31,250 bases of DNA from RGIG8244 sp045639325. Its GTDB lineage: Bacteria; Verrucomicrobiota; Lentisphaeria; Victivallales; UBA1829. The position numbers and the translations under genes were made by a program. Location of the stretch: positions 1 to 31,250 of the forward strand of contig JAZUCU010000056.1 in assembly GCA_045639325.1 (NCBI GenBank), in the 5' to 3' direction. The notes under the pieces are model-generated. The model had not been told where the DNA came from, searched no databases, and was given only the letters and a program-made list of their open reading frames with translations. Shown here piece by piece: positions 21,492 to 29,855 of this stretch; the stretch's first letter is position 1, and each line of letters opens with the position of its first letter.

Positions 21492-24400
21492 ATGATGAAA
21501 AAAGCCCTTTTCTTTCTGTTCACAATAACAGTCTCTGCTCTTTACGGGCAGGTCTCAATGCAAGTCACGCCCAACAGCGCAGTATTGGAAAATAAACACC
21601 TGAAAGCCGTGTTTGCCAATCCCGGCGGGCGCATGACACAGTTGATTGACAAAGCAACAGGGAAAGATCTGGTTCTTTTTTCATCATCCGATTCCACCGG
21701 GGCATGCAAAGATCAGATCCCGGTCATTGATTTCTCATTCCGTCAGAGCGATTATGCTTTCACGGTATTGAAAAATACACCCGATGTGTGTACGTTCCGC
21801 GTTACCTCCAACAACCGGAAAATGCAATGGAAATTCCAGAAGATCAGCCGGGAATACACCTTGTACAAAGATCAGAGCGTTCTCCATGGCAAAATCATTC
21901 TGGAAAATCAATTGGAAAGTATGGCACCCGTCACCATGCAATATTGGATGCACAGTTATTTCGGTGTCAAGGGGGAAGATAATCAATTCTCCTGCGCAAC
22001 GGAAAACGGCATCCTCCGCTTTGTTCCATCCGATGCAAGCAATAAAAAATTGATCACCAATCCTGTGCGCGGATGGCTCGGCATGCTCACAAAAAAAGGC
22101 TCTGGCGTTATCCTGATTCCCGAATTCAAACGGCTGAACATGGTCTATTCCTGGTATTGCAAAGCCGCGGAAGCCTCTGATACGTTGGAATTCCGTTTGC
22201 AGCCAACAGAAATTCCAGAAGGATCTTCGCTTGTTTCTCCCTTCCTGCTGGCAGTCGCCGCAAACCTGCCGGAAATCTCCGGCGCCGGTGCCCAGGGTGA
22301 AGGATTCCTGACGGTCGCAAAGGACGGCACGGCAACGGTCGATCTTTCCGGCTTCACCAATCAGAATGTCACCCTGGAACTTCTCGCCGATGGCAAAGTT
22401 CTTACCCGGAAAGCGGCGCAATTCAAAACAGGCAAGCGGACCTCCTGCCAATTCAACGGGGTAACGATTCCTGCCAATACTAACCTTCTCTCCGTCCGTA
22501 TCCTGGATGGTAAAACATTCCTTTTTGATTTGCTTCACCCCATCAAAGCAAAAGAACTTTCCGCATTGGAAACAAAAGTGCGCGCCGCGGGTACAGAAGA
22601 ACCCTGGCAATATAAATTTTCCGATGGCGCACCGCTGCCTTTTTACCGCTGGTCAAATGCAGATGATATGCCGCAAGTCCTCTGTCTTCTCCCCGTCAAC
22701 GGCATCCGGGATGTAATCGAATTGAAAAAACGCCGTCCCATGCAAACAGAGATCCCGGTCCTCTATCCCGGCGATTTCCAGATGTCATGGCGCATTTCCA
22801 CAACGATCCCCAATGTCAACGACAAAACGGGGTGTGATCAGATCCCCAAATTCCTGAAAGGCAGAAAATACGATGCATTCATAATCGGCAGTAATGTGAC
22901 TCCGCCATGGGGCATGAAAGGGATTTCCTGGCAAACATTCCCCGCAAGTGTACGTGCCGATATTCTCAAGAGAGTTCACGAAGGTGCCGGTTTGATCATT
23001 GTCAAACCGCAGAATCCCGATGCTGCGCTGAAAAAACTGCTTTCCGATGCAAAAGATATTACCGCAGAAGTTGCAAAGAAAATGCACTTCGATGCGGCAC
23101 CTTATTTTGATAAAACGAAAATTCTGGAAACAGTTCACGGCAAAGGCAGAATCCTTTTCCTTCAATATCCGCACGAAGGTTTTCTGCTGCCCCGCCCCGG
23201 CGGCAGAACGATCGGATTCCAGGCATTGAACGTTACACACCGTTTTCAGGAATATCAACTGGCGATCTTCGCCAATCTCTTTGACCGGGCATGCGGAAAA
23301 GAACAGAATATCCGCACCCTTGCGGCAAATGAAACCGGTGTCACAATCACCCTGAACAAACCTGCAAAAATCAAATTCTCGGCGTTCGATCCATATACCG
23401 TGGAGGGGCGTTCTCTGGAAAAAACGTTGCCTGCCGGTACTTCCACAGTCGATCTCTCCTCCATTCTCATGAATACAGAAAATTACATTCATGCCGTTTG
23501 TGATTCCGGCGATTTTGCATATACCCTGATCAATAACAGACGTTCTCCCCGGATTCGCAGGGTCAATTTCACAAAGAATGAACAGGGGATCCGCGCAAAA
23601 GTCAACAGTATGGGCGCAGGTAAACTGCAATGGAAAATTTACGATTGCGATAACCGGATCACCGCACAGGGAACCGGCAATCAGGCAATGTGGGATACAA
23701 AAAATGCCATCTCCAATTTCCATATCCTGGAATTCACATTGTCCGATGACAAAAAGATTCTCGATCGCAAACGGGTCGAATTCAACCTTCCCCATATATT
23801 CCACGCAACAAAAAATTTCGCTAATCTGCTGTGGACAAGCGGCGATTGTCTCCCCGAATACATTTATCCGGAATATTGGAAACTTTTCCGGAAATTCGGC
23901 TTCAATTTCCATTACGCCGGGAGCGGCGCAGAACAGTCATTCGTCCAACTGCTGAAATACTCTCCCCTCGAAGTCGGCAGCAACTGGTGCGGACCCTACA
24001 TATTCCATTCCAACGAGAATATCCCGCAATGGCAGAAAACACACGATAAAAAATATCTGGCAAGAAAAAGGTGCCCCAACAATCCCAATGCCTTCAACCC
24101 CGCTACCGCCGGTATGGCAAATGTCAACGCCATGGAAACTTTCGGCACCCGACACCTTTTCCAGTTAGGCGACGAAATGAGTATCACGTATTACAACACG
24201 CCTTTCGATTCCTGTATCTGTCAATACTGTCTGAAAGATTTCAGACTCTGGCTCGAAAAACGGCACGGCTCTCTGGATAAACTTAATCAGGCATGGAAAA
24301 CTTCATTCAAAAAATGGGATGATGTCGTGCCCATGACCCGTGTCGAAATCCTCACCCACGGCTCCCCTGCGCCCTGGGTGGAACACCGGCTCTACATGGA

Positions 24401-25997
24401 TCATATTTTCTGCAAAGCTCTGCTTGCCTGTCAATCCAATATTCAGAAAAAATATCCCGGCGCCATCGTCGGGCCGACCGGGGTCAATAATCCCCCGCAC
24501 ACCTATGGAGGCAACTGGAATTTCCGCAACATGAGTAAACTGGGTTGTGTCAGCACATACGGCCCCGCACGACTGCCCGTTTCTTTCGACCGGGATAAAC
24601 GGCTCATCATGAGTTATCACGGCTATTCCAATGCGGAAGGAGCAACACTCTACCGGACATGGGAAAATATCTGTCTCGGCGGACGCAGTATGAACAACTG
24701 GTATGCTCATACATTTGTTTTGCCCAATCTGGAAACATCACCGGTCCGGAAATTCTATTCCGATCTGTTATGGGAATTGCGATCCGGCATGGCTGACCTG
24801 CTGTTCCATTCCTCCAAGGTCCAGAATACGGCAGGGATCTATTTCTCCCAGAATTCACTCATCGCAAATTTCCTCAAACAGCGCAAGACCGATTACTGGC
24901 AGAAGGCACTCTCGTTCGCCGTCATGCTGGAAGATATGGGTATCCCGCACCGGTTCATCGCAAAAGATGAAATCTCCGATGATTTCCTCCGCCAATACAA
25001 AGTCATCTTCCTCCCCGAAGCCTCCGCACTCACCGATCAGGAATGTGACATGTTTATCCGATACGTCAAAAACGGCGGAAAAATCATTGCCGATTACGAT
25101 GCCGGCACCCACGATGCTCTTTCCAATAAACGCAGTAAAAACAAGCTCAATTCCCTGTTCGGCATCAAAGCAGGAAGAACCAGACTGAAAGCCCCCGAAC
25201 AGGCGGTCAAAGAAACCGGGATCGATATGGATCGCGTTATGGATGGCACTCGACTGAATGGCGGAAAAGCCATGAATTTCGTCACCGTCGGCAGCAGAAA
25301 GATCCCCTGCAATATCATCCGCAAAACCGGAAAAGGTGCAACGCTCTATTTGAATTACAGTCATAACTATTCCGAACAGCGCGGCACAAAAGAAGGCAGA
25401 ACATTCCTGAAACTCATCGAAGGTTTTATGAATGTCGCAAAGCCCGCCCGGCTGAAAACCGATTACCCCGTCATGCACAATTTCTATCAGAACGACAATA
25501 CACAGTATCTCGCACTGCTCCCCGTTTACCCGAAAGGCAACTGGGAAAAAATGACCGCTGCGCAATGGAATAAAAAATCATTCCAGACGGAATTGACTAT
25601 TCCGGAAGAACGTTATCTTTACGATGCTGCAACCGGGAAATATTATGGAAAAAACAGGAAATTCAAAATCCGGTTGACACCCGGCCGTCCGGCGATTCTT
25701 GCCCTGCTCCCCTACGAAATTAAACTGCAGACACAGGTCCCGGCGACCGCAAAACAGGGCGAGTCCATTACAGTCAAAGCCACCGTTCCCGGCGGAGAAC
25801 ACCATGTTTTCCGCTGCCGGGTAAAAAATCCTGCAGGCGAATATTTGGATTATCTGCATAAAGTTGTAAGTACGAATAACGGCAGCGCGGAATTCCCCAT
25901 TCATTTTGCCTGGAACGACCCCGTGGGTGATTGGACGATTGAACTGCGGGATGCGGCAAGCGGCATCACCGTTTCCAAAAAAATCACGCTGAAATAA
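21492..25997 (+). CDS. Very large secreted GH42-like glycoside hydrolase (1501 aa)
   Basis: The protein begins MMKKALFFLFTITVSALYGQ, a signal peptide. Residues 22-700 are beta-rich accessory domains without a recognised family. About 760-1110 form a GH42/GH-A-type TIM barrel: FGFNFHYAG, then LGDEMSITYY with E895 as likely acid/base. CICQYCLKDFRLWLEKRHGS and LNQAWKTSFKKWDDVVP follow, both characteristic of beta-galactosidase-like enzymes. E1058 in RTWEN is a candidate nucleophile. About 1110-1290 resemble the GH42 class-I glutaminase-like domain (KVIFLPEASALTDQECDMF, KNGGKIIADYDAG). Beta-rich C-terminal domains follow. The family usually has Asn-Glu at the acid/base; here it is Asp-Glu. It is the last gene of the LacI operon and ends at a strong terminator. 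The substrate is unknown; a beta-galactoside is plausible. Confidence 0.85.
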   Translation: MMKKALFFLFTITVSALYGQVSMQVTPNSAVLENKHLKAVFANPGGRMTQLIDKATGKDLVLFSSSDSTGACKDQIPVIDFSFRQSDYAFTVLKNTPDVCTFRVTSNNRKMQWKFQKISREYTLYKDQSVLHGKIILENQLESMAPVTMQYWMHSYFGVKGEDNQFSCATENGILRFVPSDASNKKLITNPVRGWLGMLTKKGSGVILIPEFKRLNMVYSWYCKAAEASDTLEFRLQPTEIPEGSSLVSPFLLAVAANLPEISGAGAQGEGFLTVAKDGTATVDLSGFTNQNVTLELLADGKVLTRKAAQFKTGKRTSCQFNGVTIPANTNLLSVRILDGKTFLFDLLHPIKAKELSALETKVRAAGTEEPWQYKFSDGAPLPFYRWSNADDMPQVLCLLPVNGIRDVIELKKRRPMQTEIPVLYPGDFQMSWRISTTIPNVNDKTGCDQIPKFLKGRKYDAFIIGSNVTPPWGMKGISWQTFPASVRADILKRVHEGAGLIIVKPQNPDAALKKLLSDAKDITAEVAKKMHFDAAPYFDKTKILETVHGKGRILFLQYPHEGFLLPRPGGRTIGFQALNVTHRFQEYQLAIFANLFDRACGKEQNIRTLAANETGVTITLNKPAKIKFSAFDPYTVEGRSLEKTLPAGTSTVDLSSILMNTENYIHAVCDSGDFAYTLINNRRSPRIRRVNFTKNEQGIRAKVNSMGAGKLQWKIYDCDNRITAQGTGNQAMWDTKNAISNFHILEFTLSDDKKILDRKRVEFNLPHIFHATKNFANLLWTSGDCLPEYIYPEYWKLFRKFGFNFHYAGSGAEQSFVQLLKYSPLEVGSNWCGPYIFHSNENIPQWQKTHDKKYLARKRCPNNPNAFNPATAGMANVNAMETFGTRHLFQLGDEMSITYYNTPFDSCICQYCLKDFRLWLEKRHGSLDKLNQAWKTSFKKWDDVVPMTRVEILTHGSPAPWVEHRLYMDHIFCKALLACQSNIQKKYPGAIVGPTGVNNPPHTYGGNWNFRNMSKLGCVSTYGPARLPVSFDRDKRLIMSYHGYSNAEGATLYRTWENICLGGRSMNNWYAHTFVLPNLETSPVRKFYSDLLWELRSGMADLLFHSSKVQNTAGIYFSQNSLIANFLKQRKTDYWQKALSFAVMLEDMGIPHRFIAKDEISDDFLRQYKVIFLPEASALTDQECDMFIRYVKNGGKIIADYDAGTHDALSNKRSKNKLNSLFGIKAGRTRLKAPEQAVKETGIDMDRVMDGTRLNGGKAMNFVTVGSRKIPCNIIRKTGKGATLYLNYSHNYSEQRGTKEGRTFLKLIEGFMNVAKPARLKTDYPVMHNFYQNDNTQYLALLPVYPKGNWEKMTAAQWNKKSFQTELTIPEERYLYDAATGKYYGKNRKFKIRLTPGRPAILALLPYEIKLQTQVPATAKQGESITVKATVPGGEHHVFRCRVKNPAGEYLDYLHKVVSTNNGSAEFPIHFAWNDPVGDWTIELRDAASGITVSKKITLK

Positions 25998-26019
25998 TCG
26001 ATTCCATAAAGCAAAAAAA

Positions 26020-26062
26020 CAGCCTGCGTATGTCATCAAAAACATACACAGGCTGATTTTTT
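26020..26062. terminator. Bidirectional terminator between GH42-like gene and flavoprotein gene
   Basis: CAGCCTG-C-GTATGT (26020-26033) pairs with ACATAC-A-CAGGCTG (26042-26055) around one mismatch, with an 8-base loop. A7 lies to the left and T6 to the right. Confidence 0.85.
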
Positions 26063-26080
26063 GTCGCTTAAACGCGGAAA

Positions 26081-27106
26081 TCAGGAAAGTTTGCTTTTCA
26101 CTGATACCAATTCGGCTTCCGCATCGTTCAGCAATTCTGCCACAACATCACGGATCGGCATGATCTTGTCAACAAGACCAACAGACTGACCCGCCATCAG
26201 AGAACCGCCATCCACATCGCCATCGACAACAGCACGACGCAATGCGCCGACCCAGAAGCGTTCCACTTCTTCCTGAGCAAATTGACGTGTCACCGTTCCG
26301 GCTTCCATTTCCTTGAGCAGACGCAACTGGAGTTTACCGAATTCATCCATGCCTTTATTACGCAAAGAACGGACCGATACCACCGGCAATCTGGAGTCAA
26401 ATTGGGGTGTGGAAACCGCATCACGCGCATTGGCACGGCGGAATGCCATCTTGAAGTTTTCGTGCGCACGACATTCTTCCGTCATGACAAAGCGTGTACC
26501 GAGCTGAACCCCGGATGCCCCCATGAGCAATGCGTGTGCAATCATTTTACCGGTGGCAATCCCGCCCGCAACAAAGACAGGAATCTGATCCGCGAATTTG
26601 AACAGAACCTGCTGCATGAGGACGATAGAAGAAACGTGGCCGATATGGCCGCCCGCTTCGCTGCCTTCCAGAATAATGGCATCTGCACCGAATTTGATCA
26701 TGCGTTCCGCAATGGAAACAGTGGATGCAAAGCACATGACTTTGGCTCCGGTTTCCTTGGCGGCAAGCACTTCTTTTTCTTTCGGGAAACTGCCGGCAAA
26801 AACAATGTACGGCACTTTCATTTCCTTCAGCATGTCAAGCTGATCATGATACGCAGGCGCAATTGTGATCAGGTTCACAGCAAAAGGATTCTGCGTCAAA
26901 CTCCGGGTTTCCAGGATCTGTTTGTGCAGGATGTCGACCGGAGCATTACCGCCGGCAAGACAGCCGAAACATCCGGAATTGCAAACTGCAGCAACCAGCT
27001 GGGGTTCCGAGACCCAGGTCATGGCACCGCACAAAATCGGATATTTGACGTTGAGGAATTCGCTGCCCCGTTTCAGGAACGGGGTGAGCATGTTAAGATC
27101 GTTCAT
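26081..27106 (-). CDS. Nitronate monooxygenase / FabK-like FMN enzyme
   Basis: The 341-residue TIM-barrel flavoprotein belongs to the NMO/2-nitropropane dioxygenase family, which also includes the enoyl-ACP reductase FabK. Motifs are YPILCGAMTWVSEPQLVAAV near the N-terminus, ILEGSEAGGHIGH with a likely catalytic His, VFVAGGIATG for phosphate binding, and GASGVQLGTRFVMTEEC. Which activity applies cannot be settled by reading. In an anaerobe without another visible enoyl reductase, FabK is a fair alternative. The ATG at 27106 is chosen over the TTG at 27127, though its ribosome site (AGAAAG) is weak. It follows pyrF by 37 bases and is probably cotranscribed with it. Confidence 0.85.
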   Translation of the reverse strand: MNDLNMLTPFLKRGSEFLNVKYPILCGAMTWVSEPQLVAAVCNSGCFGCLAGGNAPVDILHKQILETRSLTQNPFAVNLITIAPAYHDQLDMLKEMKVPYIVFAGSFPKEKEVLAAKETGAKVMCFASTVSIAERMIKFGADAIILEGSEAGGHIGHVSSIVLMQQVLFKFADQIPVFVAGGIATGKMIAHALLMGASGVQLGTRFVMTEECRAHENFKMAFRRANARDAVSTPQFDSRLPVVSVRSLRNKGMDEFGKLQLRLLKEMEAGTVTRQFAQEEVERFWVGALRRAVVDGDVDGGSLMAGQSVGLVDKIMPIRDVVAELLNDAEAELVSVKSKLS

Positions 27107-27143
27107 AAAAAAAGACTTTCTGATCAATCTCTTTCCGTAACGA

Positions 27144-27956
27144 TTAGCGGAAGGAATTGATCTGTTCGTTCAGTTTACGGGTGGCTTCACCCGCAGCTTC
27201 GGCGAAATCTTTTCCGGATGATGCATAAATAATACCGCGTGAGGAGTTGATCACAAGACCGGTCTTGTCTGCGGTCAAGCCGTTTTCCAATACAGCCTGA
27301 ACGTCGCCGCCCTGTGCACCGACACCCGGAACCAGAAGGGGTGTATTACCCACAATTTTCCGAATCTGTCCCAATTCTGCCGGGAATGTCGCTCCTGCTA
27401 CCAGCATGGTATTGTTGTTGTAATTCCACGGACCTGATACCAAACGCGCCACCCGCTGATACAGGTATTCCCCATCCACCATCAATTCCTGGATTTCTTT
27501 TGCGCCCGGATTGGAAGTCCGGCAAAGAACGATCACGCCTTTATCGGCATGATCCAGGAAGGGCTTCAGGGCATCCATGCCCATGTAAGGGTTCACGGTA
27601 ACAGCATCTGCCTGATACCGTTCGAATGCTTCTTTTGCATACATCTGAGAAGTCGCCCCGATATCTGCCCGTTTTGCATCCAGGATCACAGGCACCTGCG
27701 GTGCATTTTCCTGAATGTAACGGATTGTCATCAGCAAATCTTCATCATAATTCAAGCCGGCGTAATAAGCGATCTGCGGCTTATAGGCACAAACCTGATC
27801 TTTCGTTGCATCAATAATGCCCTTGTTGAATTCAAACAAGGGGTGTTCTGCGGACCGGAGATGTTCCGGAATTTTTGCCACGTCGGGATCCAATCCTACG
27901 CAAACCAGTGAATTGCTGGATTTCCAGACGGCATTGAGTTTTTCCATAAATGTCAT
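27144..27956 (-). CDS. pyrF: Orotidine 5'-phosphate decarboxylase
   Basis: PyrF makes UMP from OMP, the last step of de novo pyrimidine synthesis. The 270-residue length and layout fit the type 2 (longer) subfamily. VCVGLDPD sits at 18-25, the catalytic ILDAKRADIG tetrad region at 91-100 holds D93, K95 and D98, and TVNPYMGMDALKPF and VPGVGAQGGD form the phosphate-binding part. The ATG at 27956 is supported by GGAGAAG eight bases upstream and a promoter at 27987-28014. The frame extends further upstream but would then overlap the promoter. No other pyrimidine gene is in the window. Confidence 0.95.
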   Translation of the reverse strand: MTFMEKLNAVWKSSNSLVCVGLDPDVAKIPEHLRSAEHPLFEFNKGIIDATKDQVCAYKPQIAYYAGLNYDEDLLMTIRYIQENAPQVPVILDAKRADIGATSQMYAKEAFERYQADAVTVNPYMGMDALKPFLDHADKGVIVLCRTSNPGAKEIQELMVDGEYLYQRVARLVSGPWNYNNNTMLVAGATFPAELGQIRKIVGNTPLLVPGVGAQGGDVQAVLENGLTADKTGLVINSSRGIIYASSGKDFAEAAGEATRKLNEQINSFR

Positions 27957-27986
27957 GATAACTTCTCCATGGTTAATTGCATTCTT

Positions 27987-28014
27987 ACTATAGCATAAAA
28001 ACAGAAAAAAGCAA
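27987..28014 (-). promoter_or_regulatory. Promoter of pyrF
   Basis: On the minus strand TTGCTT (28014-28009) and TATAGT (27992-27987) are 16 bases apart, about 31 bases upstream of the ATG. Confidence 0.5.
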
Positions 28015-28027
28015 ATCCGCATTATGC

Positions 28028-28090
28028 ACAAAAACGCCGCAGCCGGAAACCTCTGGCAAATCCTTGCCTGATTCGCAGCAGCGGCGTCTT
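28028..28090 (-). terminator. Terminator of the aminotransferase gene
   Basis: On the minus strand ACGCCGC (28087-28081) pairs with GCGGCGT (28040-28034), followed by TTTTG. Inside the large loop a second perfect hairpin, GGCAA-GGAT-TTGCC, can form, giving a branched structure. Confidence 0.65.
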
Positions 28091-28117
28091 GATTTTACGG
28101 ACAATCCCGTAAACTTT

Positions 28118-29392
28118 TTATTTTGCTGTTTCCAACAGTTTGTTCACACCTGCAAGTTTCACACACAGACAGAACAGTTCCATTGCAAGCTTCAATTCGT
28201 CAATCGTCGGATAAGTCGGCGCAATACGGATGTTACGGTCGCGCGGATCCTTCTTGTACGGGAAGGTTGCACCCGCACCGGTCATGGTCACACCGGCTTC
28301 TTTTGCCAGTTTGACAACTTCTTTTGCACAGCCGTCGAGTGTATCGACTGCGACAAAGTAACCGCCATCGGGCTTTTCCCATTCAGCAAGACCGGTACCG
28401 CTCAATTCACGGTCCAGTGTTTCCAGAACAACGTGGAATTTCGGTTTCAGTTCGTCCGCCTGTTTGCGCATGTGTGCACGGACGTTTTCCGCATCTTTCA
28501 GGAAGTTCACGGTGCGGAGCTGATTGATCTTGTCAAAACCGATCGTCTGGATACCCATGTGTTTCTTCACTTCTTCCAGGTTGGAAAGGCTGGATGCCAT
28601 CAGAGCAACACCAGCACCCGGGAACGTGATCTTGGAAGTGGAGAAGAAATAATACGGACGATTCGGGTTACCCGCTTCTTCGCAGGCTTTGAAGATGTCT
28701 TTCAGTTTGCGTTCTGCAAAAATATGATGCACGCCATAAGCATTGTCCCAGAAAATACGGAAGTCGGCTGCAGCTTTCATCTTTGCCAGACGATCCACTG
28801 TTTCATCGCTGTAACAGATACCCTGCGGGTTGGAGTACAGCGGAACGCACCAGATACCTTTGATGGAATCGTCAGCAGCACATGCCTGTTCCACAAAATC
28901 CATGTCCGGACCGTTGGAGGTCATGGGGACAGTGATCATTTCAATACCCAGTTCTTCGCAGATGGCAAAGTGGCGGTCATAACCCGGAGACGGGCAGAGG
29001 AAACGCACTTTATCCAGCTTTGTCCAGGGAGTGCAGCCTTGTGTGCCGAAAAGCATATGACGCACCATGGTGTCATACATCAGATTGAGACTGGAATTAC
29101 CGCCGATAATCAACTTATCAGTGGGAATATCGAGAAGTTCGGAGAACAGCTTCTTTGCCTCTGTAATACCGGTCAGAATGCCGTAATTACGGGTATCCGT
29201 CTTATCTTCTGTAGTGTATGTAGTCAATGTAGATGTGAGGATGCCGTTTGAGAGGTCCAATTGGGTGCTTGCGGGTTTTCCGCGTGACATATCGAGTTTC
29301 AGATTGCGTGCCTGACAGGCCGCGTACTCCTGTTCCAATTTGCTTTTCAGTGCAAGCAAATCAGCTTTTGAATAAGCGCATACGTTATTCAT
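28118..29392 (-). CDS. PLP-dependent aspartate-type aminotransferase
   Basis: The 424-residue protein is a fold-type-I aminotransferase of the separate aspartate aminotransferase group resembling MocR-type catalytic domains. It has KLDMSRGKPAS near the N-terminus, GNSSLNLMYD, PSPGYDRHF, the segment VPLYSNPQGICYS and DNAYGVHH. The Schiff-base lysine is K254 in FFSTSKITFPGAG. The C-terminus carries RIAPTYPTIDEL with the substrate-carboxylate Arg. It probably interconverts aspartate and oxaloacetate, but other amino donors are possible. AAGGAG supports the ATG at 29392. It is a single-gene unit with its own promoter (29470-29498), operator-like palindrome and terminator. Confidence 0.92.
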   Translation of the reverse strand: MNNVCAYSKADLLALKSKLEQEYAACQARNLKLDMSRGKPASTQLDLSNGILTSTLTTYTTEDKTDTRNYGILTGITEAKKLFSELLDIPTDKLIIGGNSSLNLMYDTMVRHMLFGTQGCTPWTKLDKVRFLCPSPGYDRHFAICEELGIEMITVPMTSNGPDMDFVEQACAADDSIKGIWCVPLYSNPQGICYSDETVDRLAKMKAAADFRIFWDNAYGVHHIFAERKLKDIFKACEEAGNPNRPYYFFSTSKITFPGAGVALMASSLSNLEEVKKHMGIQTIGFDKINQLRTVNFLKDAENVRAHMRKQADELKPKFHVVLETLDRELSGTGLAEWEKPDGGYFVAVDTLDGCAKEVVKLAKEAGVTMTGAGATFPYKKDPRDRNIRIAPTYPTIDELKLAMELFCLCVKLAGVNKLLETAK

Positions 29393-29444
29393 GTTGTTTT
29401 TCTCCTTGTATGGATTTCATTTGACTACAAACCGGGATAATACA

Positions 29445-29457
29445 GTGTCCCGGACAC
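29445..29457. promoter_or_regulatory. GTGTCC-C-GGACAC palindrome at the aminotransferase start site
   Basis: Two perfect 6-bp half sites flank a single central base. On the minus-strand transcript it lies at about +6 to +18 relative to the predicted start from the 29470-29498 promoter. A bound dimeric repressor would block early elongation. Confidence 0.4.
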
Positions 29458-29469
29458 ATACAAGAGCAT

Positions 29470-29498
29470 AATATATCATTTTTTTTCTTTTTTTTCAA
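29470..29498 (-). promoter_or_regulatory. Promoter of the aminotransferase gene
   Basis: On the minus strand TTGAAA (29498-29493) and TATATT (29475-29470) are exactly 17 bases apart, with an A-rich spacer. The leader to the ATG is about 70 bases. Confidence 0.55.
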
Positions 29499-29576
29499 GT
29501 TGATTTTTGAAAAAATCTTCTATTATTATGCGCATTTCCATTCGAATGTCGGCAGAAACACTCCTCAAGCAGGGCA

Positions 29577-29618
29577 TTACTGCACCGGCACAAGGGCGAG
29601 GGCAAGGTCTAAAAAGTT
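29577..29618 (-). pseudogene. Orphan C-terminal tail of an FGE/SUMF1-domain protein
   Basis: On the minus strand this reads NFLDLALALVPVQ-stop, closely matching NRFLGFRLALVPVQ-stop at the end of the FGE protein at 29856. The shared LALVPVQ codons differ mainly at third positions, as expected of a diverged coding paralogue rather than a recent DNA copy. Nothing upstream extends the frame: a stop follows two codons back and the repeat array begins. It is a remnant at most. Confidence 0.35.
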
Positions 29619-29622
29619 TTCT

Positions 29623-29776
29623 TACGGAGTAGTACGGAGAAATACGGAGATGTACGGAGGATCAAACCGAAGATCAATATCACATTTGTTTTCCCCTGTC
29701 GCGGCTTCAAGTTAGAAACGTTGGTATTTCCTGCAGCCCTCCGTAAATCTCCGTACAACTCCGTACATCTCCGTTT
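29623..29776. repeat. Two opposed arrays of a heptamer with 10-bp period
   Basis: TACGGAG occurs at 29623, 29633, 29643 and 29653, exactly ten bases apart. Its reverse complement CTCCGTA occurs at 29739, 29749 and 29759, and CTCCGTT at 29769, also exactly ten apart. The arrays face each other across 79 bases and could pair as a long imperfect stem. Ten-base phasing puts each copy on the same helix face. No gene is visible between 29499 and 29855 apart from the tail fragment. Confidence 0.85.
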
Positions 29777-29826
29777 TCCTCTCCAACCATCGGACAAACT
29801 TGTCGCGGCATAGCTGCATCCGACTC

Positions 29827-29853
29827 GTCCGACAAGTCCGACAAGTCCGACAA
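29827..29853. repeat. Three tandem copies of a 9-bp unit
   Basis: GTCCGACAA is repeated three times without interruption (29827, 29836, 29845), ending three bases before the stop codon of the FGE-domain gene. A degenerate fourth unit precedes it. It lies outside the reading frame of that gene. Confidence 0.9.
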
Positions 29854-29855
29854 AA

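Noticed and set aside
22785..23912. Long minus-strand frame inside the GH42-like gene
   Set aside because: Cys/Phe-rich shadow of a real 1501-codon gene; no start signals.
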